Positions 1 through 7,557 of a DNA stretch of 14,895 nucleotides are shown piece after piece (the stretch's first letter is position 1; each line of letters begins with the position of its first letter). Position numbers and translations under genes: made by a program. Origin of the DNA: an uncultured Collinsella sp. (lineage in GTDB: Bacteria; Actinomycetota; Coriobacteriia; Coriobacteriales; Coriobacteriaceae); the NCBI GenBank assembly GCA_902491415.1, contig CABUHP010000021.1, positions 1 to 14,895 on the forward strand, in the 5' to 3' direction. The notes beneath the pieces are model-generated. The model was not told where the DNA came from. It saw nothing but the letters and a program-made list of their open reading frames with translations, and did not search any database.

Positions 1-577
1 CCAGGTTGGACAGCGGCTCGTCCATCAGGAAGACCTTAGGATCACGCACGATGGCGCGACCGATAGCGACACGCTGGCGCTGGCCGCCCGAAAGCGCCTT
101 GGGCTTACGGTCGAGGTACTCGGTAATGCCCAGAATCTCGGCAGCAGAGCGAACCTTGCGGTCGATCTCGTCCTTGGGGACCTTCTTGAGCTCAAGCGTA
201 AACGCCATGTTCTCGTACACCGTCATATTGGGGTACAGAGCATAGCTCTGGAACACCATGGCGATGTCGCGGTCCTTGGGCGCCACGTCGTTGACGCGCT
301 TGCCGTCGATGAGCACATCGCCCGAGGTGATGTCCTCCAGGCCAGCGACCATGCGCATCGTCGTGGACTTACCGCAGCCAGACGGGCCGACGAGAACGAT
401 AAACTCCTGGTCATGCACGGTGAGGTTAAAGTCCTCCACCGCAAGCACGCCGTCCTCGGTAACCTTGAGGTTGTGCTTCTTCTCCTCGGTCTTCTTCTTT
501 TTGCCAAAGAAGCCCTTCTTTTTGGACTCGTTGTTGGGATACACCTTCTGAACATGTTTGAGAACGATCTCGGCCAT
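1..577 (-). CDS. Sugar ABC transporter ATP-binding protein, MsmK/UgpC type (3' end cut by window edge)
   Basis: Nucleotide-binding subunit that would power the two permeases encoded upstream. About 192 N-terminal residues are visible of the 370-400 usual for the family. Motifs in order: Walker [10 protein letters not shown] at residues 64-72, Q-loop in [10 protein letters not shown], signature LSGGQRQR, Walker B with D-loop [11 protein letters not shown] just before the edge. The strong match of the RecA-like core to MsmK/UgpC/MalK is established family knowledge; the exact sugar cannot be read from an ATPase. The start ATG at 577 follows GAAAGG with 7-nt spacing. Oddity: between the first beta strand and the AVEDFNL strand lies an insertion of about 25 residues (15-40) with runs of lysine, absent from classical MsmK as I know it. 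The gene sits 68 nt behind the permease gene, separated by a stem-loop, so it is probably cotranscribed. Confidence 0.93.
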   Translation of the reverse strand, partial: MAEIVLKHVQKVYPNNESKKKGFFGKKKKTEEKKHNLKVTEDGVLAVEDFNLTVHDQEFIVLVGPSGCGKSTTMRMVAGLEDITSGDVLIDGKRVNDVAPKDRDIAMVFQSYALYPNMTVYENMAFTLELKKVPKDEIDRKVRSAAEILGITEYLDRKPKALSGGQRQRVAIGRAIVRDPKVFLMDEPLSNL

Positions 578-594
578 GTCTTTACCTTTCGATA

Positions 595-621
595 TGCGGC
601 GCCACGCTGAGGGGCGCCGCA
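595..621 (-). other. Intercistronic stem-loop between permease and ATPase genes
   Basis: Nine-bp stem (595-603 with 613-621, core GCGGCGCC/GGCGCCGC) and a 9-nt loop. On the minus strand it is not followed by a T-run but by the ribosome-binding site of the ATPase gene. It is therefore better read as an mRNA-stability or partial-attenuation hairpin than as a full terminator. Confidence 0.6.
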
Positions 622-645
622 GAAACTTGCAAAACAGTTACGGCA

Positions 646-1485
646 TCAGCCCTTGACGGCACCTGCCACCACGCCGTCGATGATGTACTTCTGGCAGAGG
701 ATGTACATGATGACGATGGGGATAACGACCATCATGATGCAGGCCATCATGGGGCCAAGCTCGACGTGGCCGTAGCCGCCGCGGAAGTACTGGATCAAGA
801 TAGGAATGGTCTTGTACTTGGTGGAGTCGAGCGTAAGGTAGGGCAGCAGATAGTCGTTCCAGACCCACATGGTCTCGAGGATGCCGACCGAAAGATAGGT
901 GGGCTTCATGATGGGAAGGACGATCTTAAAGAACACCTGGACCGGGTTGCAGCCGTCGATCATGGCCGCCTCTTCGATCTCGAGCGGAATGTTCTTTACA
1001 AAGCCGGCGAACATAAAGACCGCCAGGCCCGCGCCAAAGCCGAGGTAGATAAAGCAGATGTTGAACGGCGTGTTGAAGCCGATGCGGTCCGCCAAATTGG
1101 ACAGCGTGAACATGAGCATCTGGAAGGGCACGACCATCGAGAAGACGAACAGGTAATAGAAGAAGTTCGAGATCTTGCTGTTGACGCGCACTACGTACCA
1201 AGCACACATGGAGCAGCACACCAGAATCAGCACGACCGACGTGACCGTGATGATGAGCGAGTACATAAATGCCGAGGCAAAGCCCTGCTCGTTAAGGGCG
1301 TGCATGTAGTTTGCGAGGCCGTTGAACGTCTCGGGCGTGAGCAGATCGAATGCCGTGGTGGTGCTGATTGCAGTTGCCTTTTTAAAGGAATTGAGCGCAA
1401 TCATGAACACGGGGTAGATCCACGCGAGCGACAGAATCGTAAAGAAAATCGAGAGCGCGCGGTTGATAACCTTATCGCGTTTCAT
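646..1485 (-). CDS. Carbohydrate ABC transporter permease, MalG/UgpE family
   Basis: Inner-membrane subunit (279 aa) that forms half of the translocation channel. It shows an N-terminal membrane helix (about residues 10-31), several further hydrophobic segments, and the cytoplasmic coupling-helix signature EAAMIDG at residues 172-178 followed by a KIVLPIMKP segment, as expected of a MalG-type permease. Length is typical. The start codon overlaps the upstream permease stop in a TAATG junction. The ribosome-binding site AAGGAGGTG lies inside the last codons of that upstream gene, implying translational coupling and equal subunit stoichiometry. The substrate is not readable from the sequence; a di- or oligosaccharide is the family norm. 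Confidence 0.93.
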   Translation of the reverse strand: MKRDKVINRALSIFFTILSLAWIYPVFMIALNSFKKATAISTTTAFDLLTPETFNGLANYMHALNEQGFASAFMYSLIITVTSVVLILVCCSMCAWYVVRVNSKISNFFYYLFVFSMVVPFQMLMFTLSNLADRIGFNTPFNICFIYLGFGAGLAVFMFAGFVKNIPLEIEEAAMIDGCNPVQVFFKIVLPIMKPTYLSVGILETMWVWNDYLLPYLTLDSTKYKTIPILIQYFRGGYGHVELGPMMACIMMVVIPIVIMYILCQKYIIDGVVAGAVKG

Positions 1486-2339
1486 TACTGCTGCACCTCC
1501 TTGGACCTCGTGGCCTTAAGCTGAATCATGGAGATGGCTACGACCAGGATGCAGAAGATAACCGCCTTGGCCTGACCGATGCCCTGCCATGCGATGCCGG
1601 CACGCGAGTAGAACGTGTTGTAGATGTTCAGGGCGAGCATCTCGGTGGAGTGCGCGGGGGCGCCGCCGGTAAGGGCGAGGTTCTGGTCGAACAGCTTAAA
1701 GCCGTTGGTGATGGACAGGAACAGGCAGATGGTGATGGTCGGCATCAGGTTAGGGATCTTAACCTTCCAAAACGTCTGCCATGCCGTGGCACCGTCGACC
1801 TTGGCGGCCTCGATGTAGTCGGACGGAATGGACTGCAGACCAGCGATGTAGATGATCATCATGTAACCGACCTGCTGCCACAGGGTCAGGATGATAAGGC
1901 CCCAGAAGCCAGCAGCAGAGTTAAGGGCGATGAGCTGGGCGCCCACGTTGGAGAGCAGGCAGTTGATCAGAATCTGCCAGATGTAGCCCAGCACGATGCC
2001 GCCGATCAGGTTAGGCATAAAGAAGATCGTACGGAAGATGTTGGTGCCCTTGAGCGCTTTGCGGGTGAGCGCCTGCGCTATGGCGAGGGCGATCACGTTG
2101 ATGAGCACCGTCGACAGGAAGGCAAACGCCACGGTAAAGAAGAACGACGTGGCAAACTGCGGATCGGACAGTGCGCGCACGTAGTTCTCGATACCGACAA
2201 AGTGCGTGTTGTTGATGGTAATAAACTGGCAGAACGAGAGATAGAAACCCTGGATAAAGGGGATCACGAACCCGATCATAAACGCCAGACACGTGGGCAG
2301 CATAAAGAGCGGCCACCAGCGCTTGAGTGCTTTGCCCAT
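1485..2339 (-). CDS. Carbohydrate ABC transporter permease, MalF/UgpA family
   Basis: Second membrane subunit (284 aa). It has a hydrophobic N-terminal helix (LFMLPTCLAFMIGFVIPFI), about six membrane segments overall and an EAAKVDGA coupling motif at residues 177-184 followed by KIPNLMPT. It lacks the long periplasmic loop of enteric MalF, as is usual for Gram-positive sugar permeases. AAAGGA lies about 9 nt before the ATG at 2339. It is separated from the binding-protein gene by 87 nt containing a strong stem-loop, and overlaps the next permease gene by one base. It should pair with that permease and the MsmK-type ATPase. Confidence 0.93.
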   Translation of the reverse strand: MGKALKRWWPLFMLPTCLAFMIGFVIPFIQGFYLSFCQFITINNTHFVGIENYVRALSDPQFATSFFFTVAFAFLSTVLINVIALAIAQALTRKALKGTNIFRTIFFMPNLIGGIVLGYIWQILINCLLSNVGAQLIALNSAAGFWGLIILTLWQQVGYMMIIYIAGLQSIPSDYIEAAKVDGATAWQTFWKVKIPNLMPTITICLFLSITNGFKLFDQNLALTGGAPAHSTEMLALNIYNTFYSRAGIAWQGIGQAKAVIFCILVVAISMIQLKATRSKEVQQ

Positions 2340-2359
2340 AGAGGGGTCCTTTCAATATG

Positions 2360-2395
2360 CAGGGGGCGGGCAAACCAACGTCTGCCCGCCCCCTG
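2360..2395 (-). other. Strong intercistronic stem-loop after the binding-protein gene
   Basis: A perfect 13-bp GC-rich stem (2360-2372 with 2383-2395, core GGGGGCGGGCA) closes a 10-nt loop. No T-run follows on the minus strand. Position between the binding-protein gene and the first permease gene matches the malE-malF arrangement. There a hairpin protects or partly terminates the message, so that the binding protein is made in excess over the membrane subunits. That role is inferred from position. Confidence 0.7.
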
Positions 2396-2426
2396 TCGCT
2401 AATCAGATAGCTTGGGCAGCAACTGC

Positions 2427-3743
2427 CTACTCGGAAGCAGCCTTCTCGGTCTTCCAGCCATCGACGAAGGCGTTCTTGACGCCGTCCCACTTGCTGTTAT
2501 CGGCAGCGTAGGCAATCAGAGCCTGCTTGAGGTTCTTCTTCCACTCCTCGGAGGGGATGTAGACGAAGTCCCAAGCGACGGTCTTCTTGCCGTCCTTGGC
2601 CATGGCAACGGCCTGCTGCGAGAAGACGTTGGTAGTTTCCTTGGCGCTCTTGAACGGAGCGGTCAGACCCATCTTGTCGGCGATGATGCTGGTCGGGGTG
2701 TCAGCGGTGACGCACCAATACATGAAGTCCTCGGTGGCCTTCTGGGCATCCTCGGAAGCCTGGGAGCTGACGCACCAGTAGTTCTCGCCGCCGGAGCACA
2801 GGCCCTGGTTCTCCTCGCCGTCGACACCGATGTAGATGGGCATCATGCCAATCTGATCGTCGGTCATGCCGGCCTTGGTGAGGTCAGCGTAGGCCCAAGA
2901 ACCGTTCTGATAGAAGACGGCCTTGCCGGTTGCGAACTCGTTGGTGGCGTCGTCGCCGGTCTTGGAAGCAAGCTGCGAAGGATCGCAGGTGGAGTCGGTG
3001 ATGTACAGGTCGAAAATCTGCTTGAAGTTGTCGAGATACTCGCCCTTGATCTCGTCGTCCTCCTGGTTGTGCTCCTTCTCGAACTCGTAGTAGAGCGGGA
3101 GGTTGGCGAGGTGGGTGGTGTAGCGCCAGCTGGAGGAGTCATCCATGCCGGCGGAAGTAAAGGCACCCTCGACACCGAGCTCGTCCTTGCGGGCCTGGAT
3201 GTCGTCGGCACAAGCCTTCAGCTTGTCGAAGGAGTTGATGTCCTCGGCCTTGTAGCCAGCCTTCTCGAGCAGCTGCTTGTTGTAGATGATGCCGTAGCTC
3301 TCCTGGACCCAGTCGATACCCAGATCCTTGCCATCGGACTGCAGAGCCAGGGAGTCGTCAATGAGCTCACCGCGGAGCTTGGTATCGGACAGGTCGGCGC
3401 AGTAATCCTTCCAGTTCTTAAGACCGGTGGGGCCGTTGACCTGGAACAGGGTCGGAGCGGAGCTCTTGGACATCTCGGACTTGAGCTTCTCCTCGTAGGT
3501 GTTGGAGGCAGCGGTCACGATCTTGACCTCGACGCCCTTCTCCTTCTTATAAGCCTTGGCGATCTCCTTCCACTCCTTGTCGACCTCGGGCTTGAATTGG
3601 AGGAAGTAGACCTCGGCAGCGTCACCAGAAGCAGAGGAGCCGGAGCCGGCAGAACCACCGCAGCCCACGAGACCCAGACCAAGCACCGCAGCCGCGGAAC
3701 CAGCAAAGCCCAGGAACTGCCTTCTGCTCATTTCGTTCTTCAT
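2427..3743 (-). CDS. Tat-exported sugar-binding lipoprotein of an ABC transporter
   Basis: Extracellular substrate-binding subunit of SBP family 1 (438 aa). The N-terminus has a twin-arginine motif SRRQFLG (residues 6-12), a hydrophobic stretch, and a lipobox LVGC with the lipidated cysteine at 28, then a Gly/Ser-rich tether. This implies export of a folded protein and anchoring to the outer membrane face. The mature part has the family pattern of an alpha/beta bilobed binding protein, including an FATGKAVFYQNGSWAY segment typical of carbohydrate binders. I choose ATG 3743 because GGGTGG lies 6 nt upstream; an in-frame GTG at 3761 lies before that site and has no good ribosome-binding site. 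It is the first gene of the operon with the two permeases and the ATPase. Substrate unknown; the neighbouring TreR-like regulator and alpha-glucoside PTS suggest an alpha-glucoside. Confidence 0.92.
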   Translation of the reverse strand: MKNEMSRRQFLGFAGSAAAVLGLGLVGCGGSAGSGSSASGDAAEVYFLQFKPEVDKEWKEIAKAYKKEKGVEVKIVTAASNTYEEKLKSEMSKSSAPTLFQVNGPTGLKNWKDYCADLSDTKLRGELIDDSLALQSDGKDLGIDWVQESYGIIYNKQLLEKAGYKAEDINSFDKLKACADDIQARKDELGVEGAFTSAGMDDSSSWRYTTHLANLPLYYEFEKEHNQEDDEIKGEYLDNFKQIFDLYITDSTCDPSQLASKTGDDATNEFATGKAVFYQNGSWAYADLTKAGMTDDQIGMMPIYIGVDGEENQGLCSGGENYWCVSSQASEDAQKATEDFMYWCVTADTPTSIIADKMGLTAPFKSAKETTNVFSQQAVAMAKDGKKTVAWDFVYIPSEEWKKNLKQALIAYAADNSKWDGVKNAFVDGWKTEKAASE

Positions 3744-3766
3744 TACAATCCACCCTTTCACACCGT

Positions 3767-3785
3767 GGCGGCACCCTTTGCCGCC
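3767..3785 (-). other. 5'-leader hairpin of the ABC operon
   Basis: Seven-bp stem GGCGGCA/TGCCGCC (3767-3773 with 3779-3785), 5-nt loop, ending 23 nt before the binding-protein start codon. A smaller GGGG/CCCC stem lies at 3804-3817. There is no T-run, so this is not a terminator. The stems may stabilise the leader or modulate translation. Confidence 0.45.
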
Positions 3786-3850
3786 GCCTTCGGAGATTGG
3801 CTCGGGGACTTTGCCCCTTTTGCTGATTTGTACGATACGCTATTTGGCTA

Positions 3851-3940
3851 GTTGTTTGAACAAGTATTACTAGAGCGGTAGAAAAACATCGGTGAACGGT
3901 AATTTCAACTTGATACTTGACAAGTTTTGTATAAACAATT
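3851..3940 (-). promoter_or_regulatory. Promoter/operator region of the ABC sugar operon
   Basis: This AT-rich stretch lies between the binding-protein gene and the gntR terminator; the whole 3744-4049 gap (306 nt) holds no gene. It contains a near-palindrome TTGTATAAACAA (3927-3938), a close match to the TreR-type operator TTGTATATACAA. It also contains ACTTGACAAGT (3915-3925, perfect 5-1-5 inverted repeat) and a related TTTGAACAAGT (3855-3865). On the minus strand a weak promoter TTGTTT-17-TATCAA overlaps the first two elements, so a bound repressor would block it. Promoter hexamers are poor and should be treated as tentative; the operator-like symmetry is directly visible. Confidence 0.5.
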
Positions 3941-3956
3941 ATTTGTTATCGAATGC

Positions 3957-4011
3957 AGAGAAAACGCCCGGTCAAGCCGATGCATCGTCGGTTTGACCGG
4001 GCGTTTTCTCT
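3957..4011 (-). terminator. Intrinsic terminator of the GntR gene
   Basis: A 19-bp perfect stem (3957-3975 with 3993-4011) is extended inward by CCGA/TCGG around a 7-nt loop. The descending arm reads GGGCGTTTTCTCT, so the T-tract is built into the stem. It lies 39 nt after the gntR stop on the minus strand. Because the stem is symmetric with A-tract and T-tract, it could act in both directions. Confidence 0.85.
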
Positions 4012-4049
4012 TTGAGGGCATGAGTCTCGTCAGGCTGCGAGCTAGCCGG

Positions 4050-4769
4050 CTATCGCTTGGAGTTGACGCGGTAGTGGAAGATCTCGGGATGCGTGCGGGC
4101 ATGCGTAACCTCGAACAAGATGCCGTCCGAGGTGTATGACTGGCTCTCCATGACGGCAACGCAGTTGTACTTGCCAAGGTCCAAGTAGCTGCAGTCCTCA
4201 TCGTTGGCAAGCTCGACGCTCACCGTACGGCGGCTCGCCATCACTTTGACGCCGCGTTTGTGCTCCAGATAGTCGTAAATTGACTTTGCGGCGATCTCGG
4301 GCGTCAGGCCTTTGGCGATCGACTCCAGAAAATAGCCGTGGTCCACCTGGCGGGCGCTACCGTTAAGGCTACGGACGCGCACCACGCGAATCAACTCCTC
4401 GCCCACCTTAAAGCCCAGGTGACGAGAGAGTTGCTCGGTGCAGACCAGATGTTCAAAAGACTTAACGTCCGTCGATGCAACGGCATTGTTGCGCTTTGCA
4501 AACTCGCCAAACGACTCAACCTCTTCGAGTGCGCCCAACATGTCGGTTTCGCCCTTAAGCCAAATAACGCGCACGCCCTTGCCGTGTATGGGTTGCACAA
4601 ACATCCCGTCGGCCAGCATACCCAAGGCGCGACGGACGGTATTGCGAGTGCATCCGAACTCCGCGGTCAGCTCGGCTTCGGTTGGCAACATCTCCTGAAA
4701 CGCATAGGTCCCATTAATGATGCGCGAGCGTATTTCTCGGTAGATTCCTTCGTATATCGCTTTTGGCAT
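4050..4769 (-). CDS. GntR-family transcriptional regulator with UTRA domain, TreR-like
   Basis: Cytoplasmic DNA-binding regulator (239 aa) of the HutC/UTRA subfamily. The N-terminal winged helix-turn-helix spans about residues 5-70, with the family signature LPTEAELTAEFGCTRNTVRRAL and a GKGVRVI wing. The UTRA effector domain covers about residues 90-235 and ends with the usual HYR strand. In this subfamily the ligand is typically a phosphorylated sugar or sugar analogue; the start (IYREIRSRIINGTY) reminds me of trehalose repressors. GAGGTG precedes ATG 4769 by 5 nt. It lies between the ABC operon and the divergent PTS-HAD gene, both of which carry TreR-like operator sequences, so it most likely represses both and itself. 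No trehalose-6-phosphate hydrolase is in the window, so the effector is open. Confidence 0.9.
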   Translation of the reverse strand: MPKAIYEGIYREIRSRIINGTYAFQEMLPTEAELTAEFGCTRNTVRRALGMLADGMFVQPIHGKGVRVIWLKGETDMLGALEEVESFGEFAKRNNAVASTDVKSFEHLVCTEQLSRHLGFKVGEELIRVVRVRSLNGSARQVDHGYFLESIAKGLTPEIAAKSIYDYLEHKRGVKVMASRRTVSVELANDEDCSYLDLGKYNCVAVMESQSYTSDGILFEVTHARTHPEIFHYRVNSKR

Positions 4770-4821
4770 TGTTTCACCTCTAATGAATATGTATGGCTAG
4801 GCACGATAGCATTTCTTTGGG

Positions 4822-4842
4822 TTGTTTAAACCGATTATCGGT
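4822..4842. promoter_or_regulatory. Candidate operator in the gntR promoter
   Basis: TTGTTTAAAC (4822-4831) overlaps a perfect inverted repeat ACCGAT-T-ATCGGT (4830-4842). On the minus strand these cover the likely -35 zone of gntR, whose -10 may be the extended element TGCTATCGT around 4804-4812. The TTGTTTAAAC core recurs at 4944-4953 and, as TTGTATAAAC, at 3927-3936, supporting a shared regulator. A separate perfect 12-bp palindrome ACCGTCGACGGT lies at 4859-4870, function unknown. Confidence 0.45.
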
Positions 4843-4930
4843 AAAGCACGGATTATTTACCGTCGACGGTTCCCCCGAAACCTAAATCGGACCGAATCAA
4901 AACCGTCAATGCGGCAAGCAGCCAGTCCTC

Positions 4931-4953
4931 TACAATGAGTTCATTGTTTAAAC
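4931..4953 (+). promoter_or_regulatory. PTS promoter -10 with overlapping operator
   Basis: TACAAT (4931-4936) is a good -10 hexamer, but no convincing -35 lies upstream. A perfect inverted repeat ACAATGA-GT-TCATTGT (4932-4947) starts within it and runs into a TTGTTTAAAC element (4944-4953). A protein bound here would cover the -10 and the start site. The leader to the ATG at 4994 would be about 50 nt. Confidence 0.45.
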
Positions 4954-4993
4954 GTTCTTGCTCGCACAGCATGTTGCATCCGGAAGGCATATT

Positions 4994-7444
4994 ATGCTGC
5001 AGAAAATCCAACGTTTTGGCGGAGCCATGTTCGCGCCCGCCATGCTGTTTTCTATATCAGGCCTCATGGTCGGCATCTCCGCCCTCGCCACGACCGTAGA
5101 CATCGTCGGTGACCTCGCCGTATACGGAACCCCTTGGTACGTTTTCTGGACCATCATCCAGCGCGGCTCGTGGACGGTCTTTAAACGTCTCCCGCTCCTT
5201 TTTGCCGTAGCGCTGCCTATCGGTCTTGCCCAAAAGCAACCGGCACGCTGCTGCCTCGAGGCGCTCGTGGCCTATTTTGCCTATTGCTTCTTTTTGAGCG
5301 AGATCATTAAGCTGAGCGGAGACAACCTTGGGCTTAAGTACCCATCATCTTTGACCCCCGCCAGCGGTATCACCGTCATCGACGGCATCAAGACGCTCGA
5401 CACCGGCATTATCGGCCCGCTGGCGGTATCGGCAACCGTCGTCGCCATCCATGACCGCTTCTACGATGCCAAGGTTCCCGATTGGCTCGGCACCTTCTCG
5501 GGTTCCTCGCTGGTCTACCTCATCAGCTTTTTTGCCGTGTTTGCCCTTGCCGCCATCTCGGCCGCCATCGTGCCCTTCGCATACGCTGTGACCGAAACGC
5601 TGCGCCACGCACTTGCGGGCGTCGGCCCCTTCGGCGTGGGCATCTTTGTGTTTTTGGAGCGAGCGCTCGAGCCCATGGGGCTGCACCATCTGCTCTATAT
5701 GCCCATCTATTACGACAACCTGGTCATTCACGACGGTATTTACGCCACGTGGACCAACCTGCTCCCCATTCTCTCCCATAGCACGCGCCCTTTAAATGAA
5801 CTTGCGCCCTGGGCAGGTTTTACCGCCACCGGCTGGGGCAAGCTCTTTGGCCTTCCCGCCATCGCGGCAGCATTCTATTTCACCGCCAAACCCCAGCGCC
5901 GCGCCGGCCTTAAGGTCATCCTTTTGCCCGCCATCGTCGCCTCGGTGGTCTGCGGTGTCACCGAGCCGCTCGAGTTTCTCTTTATGTTCACCTATCCTGG
6001 ACTCTTTTTGCTCTACGCCGTCCTATCCTCCTGCCTTGCCATGACCATGAACTTCTTTGGCATCGTCGGCATCTTCTCGGGCGGTCTCATGGAAATGACG
6101 GCCTTCAACTTCATCCCGCTCATGCGAATGCATGCCGGCTCCTACCTTTTGGCGCTCGGTATCGGTCTTGCCTTTAGCCTCATCTTTTTTGTTAGTTTTC
6201 GAGCACTCATCTTGGTCTATGACCTTAAGACGCCGGGCCGCGAGGATCATGTCTCCAATCGCGCGGCAATCGATCGTTTAACGGGAAGCGGCTTTGCCAA
6301 AGAGCAATCTCCCAATGGCGAGGTCAGTATTCAATCCGATCAAGATCACGTCCTCGCTGAGCGGGTAATTCAGCTTTTAGGTGGCGTTGGCAATATCGTG
6401 GGCGCAACCAACTGCGCCACGCGCCTGCGCGTCGAGGTCGCAGACCCTTCCATCGTTGCAGATAATGCGTCGTTTGTCGCGGTGGGCGCCAAGGGCCTCA
6501 TCATTACGGGCAAGACCGCCCAGGTGATTATTGGCATCTCCGTTCCCCGCGTTAAAGAGCATTTTGACCAGATCATGGGCCTCGAGCCGGGATTTGTGCC
6601 CACCACCTCGGCCTCCCCTTCCGCCAGCGCAGCCCATAAGCGCGGCGATATCTGCTTCTTCGATATCGACGGAACACTCGCCTGGCAAGACCCTCGAGTG
6701 GCACAAGAGCTTCCCGAGAGCGAGCGAGACCTCTCCCCCTATCCCAACGAGGCGGTTTCGCAGGCAATCCGCGAGTTTGTCGCCAACGGCAACATGGCCT
6801 TTATCTGCACGGGACGTACCCTCAGCTGCATCCACCCCAAACTTCTTGAGCTGCCCTGGACCGGCATCGTCTGTCTTGCGGGCGGTTACGCCGAGATCAA
6901 CGGACACGCAATTCGCGATCTGTCGATGACGCCCGGTATGCTGCAGCGTCTTGCCCCCTACCTTGAGCAATCGGGCGAGGTCATCCGCTTTGAGGGCCTC
7001 AACGGCGTCGTGCGCATGAGTGCCGATGCCCCCGATGCTCCCGGATACGCGCGCACCCTGGGCGACGCAGTCACGCAGCTGCAACATTACAGTGTCTACA
7101 AGATCTTGATGTCTACATCGCTCGCCAACCACATCGCTCAAGATAAGGCACTTGAGCCGCTGCTGTGCTTTAACGAGCTCGAACTCGAGGTAACCGAAAT
7201 CTCGCCCCGCGAATGCACGAAGCGCGGGGGCATCCAGTCTGTACTCGACGCCCTCGATCCCCACCACGGAACCGTATACGGCATCGGCGACGCCAGCAAT
7301 GACGTCTCGCTGATGAACGCCGTCGATGTCGGTATCGCCATGGGCAATGCGCCGGACTATCTCAAAAAGCGCGCCGACTACATCACCGACTCGGTCGACA
7401 AAAATGGCGTCGTCAAGGCGCTCGAGCACTTTAGGCTTATATAA
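4994..7444 (+). CDS. PTS alpha-glucoside-type EIICB fused to a Cof-type HAD phosphatase
   Basis: Single chain of 816 aa with three modules. Residues 1-415 are an EIIC membrane domain closest in my recognition to the alpha-glucoside group (GlvC/MalP/AglA); it has GITVIDGIKTLDT, GLHH and the conserved GVTEPLEF loop at 321-328. Residues about 440-530 are an EIIB with the phosphocysteine C474 in NCATRLRVEV. Residues about 550-816 are a complete HAD-IIB phosphatase with DIDGT (nucleophile D557, D559), a TKRGG lysine and GDASND at 765-770. All catalytic residues are present, so the phosphatase should be active. No EIIA domain is fused, so phosphate must come from a separate EIIA. ATG 4994 is chosen because GGAAGG lies 6 nt upstream; a TTG at 4958 precedes that site. 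The inferred role is uptake and phosphorylation of an alpha-glucoside at the membrane, with the phosphatase acting on the incoming sugar phosphate or a derivative. Confidence 0.9.
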   Translation: MLQKIQRFGGAMFAPAMLFSISGLMVGISALATTVDIVGDLAVYGTPWYVFWTIIQRGSWTVFKRLPLLFAVALPIGLAQKQPARCCLEALVAYFAYCFFLSEIIKLSGDNLGLKYPSSLTPASGITVIDGIKTLDTGIIGPLAVSATVVAIHDRFYDAKVPDWLGTFSGSSLVYLISFFAVFALAAISAAIVPFAYAVTETLRHALAGVGPFGVGIFVFLERALEPMGLHHLLYMPIYYDNLVIHDGIYATWTNLLPILSHSTRPLNELAPWAGFTATGWGKLFGLPAIAAAFYFTAKPQRRAGLKVILLPAIVASVVCGVTEPLEFLFMFTYPGLFLLYAVLSSCLAMTMNFFGIVGIFSGGLMEMTAFNFIPLMRMHAGSYLLALGIGLAFSLIFFVSFRALILVYDLKTPGREDHVSNRAAIDRLTGSGFAKEQSPNGEVSIQSDQDHVLAERVIQLLGGVGNIVGATNCATRLRVEVADPSIVADNASFVAVGAKGLIITGKTAQVIIGISVPRVKEHFDQIMGLEPGFVPTTSASPSASAAHKRGDICFFDIDGTLAWQDPRVAQELPESERDLSPYPNEAVSQAIREFVANGNMAFICTGRTLSCIHPKLLELPWTGIVCLAGGYAEINGHAIRDLSMTPGMLQRLAPYLEQSGEVIRFEGLNGVVRMSADAPDAPGYARTLGDAVTQLQHYSVYKILMSTSLANHIAQDKALEPLLCFNELELEVTEISPRECTKRGGIQSVLDALDPHHGTVYGIGDASNDVSLMNAVDVGIAMGNAPDYLKKRADYITDSVDKNGVVKALEHFRLI

Positions 7445-7447
7445 GCA

Positions 7448-7501
7448 GCCGGCACGCGCACGCGTCCCGTTTCCCCAAATCGCCAAAACAGACGCGCCGG
7501 C
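7448..7501 (+). other. Imperfect stem-loop after the PTS gene
   Basis: GCCGGC (7448-7453) and GCGTC (7462-7466) pair with GACGCGCCGGC (7491-7501), leaving an 8-nt bulge and a long loop. No T-run follows. It may be a weak terminator or just a GC-rich spacer in the 113-nt gap before the prenyl synthase gene. Confidence 0.25.
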
Positions 7502-7557
7502 AACTCCAATGTGGCAATATGGTATCTGCACACCGCAACGATGCAACCTAAGAAAGA

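Noticed and set aside
2412..3851. A 479-codon plus-strand frame opposite the sugar-binding protein
   Set aside because: Val/Leu/Gly-rich antisense frame of a clear lipoprotein gene, with no ribosome-binding site and no family resemblance.
4958..4993. TTG start giving 12 extra residues on the PTS-HAD protein
   Set aside because: The good ribosome-binding site GGAAGG lies downstream of this TTG and is correctly spaced for ATG 4994, after which the typical EIIC N-terminus begins.
3744..7444. A complete trehalose utilisation operon
   Set aside because: The regulator and operators are TreR-like, but no trehalose-6-phosphate hydrolase or phosphorylase gene is in the window, and the EIIC looks alpha-glucoside type, so the sugar is left open.
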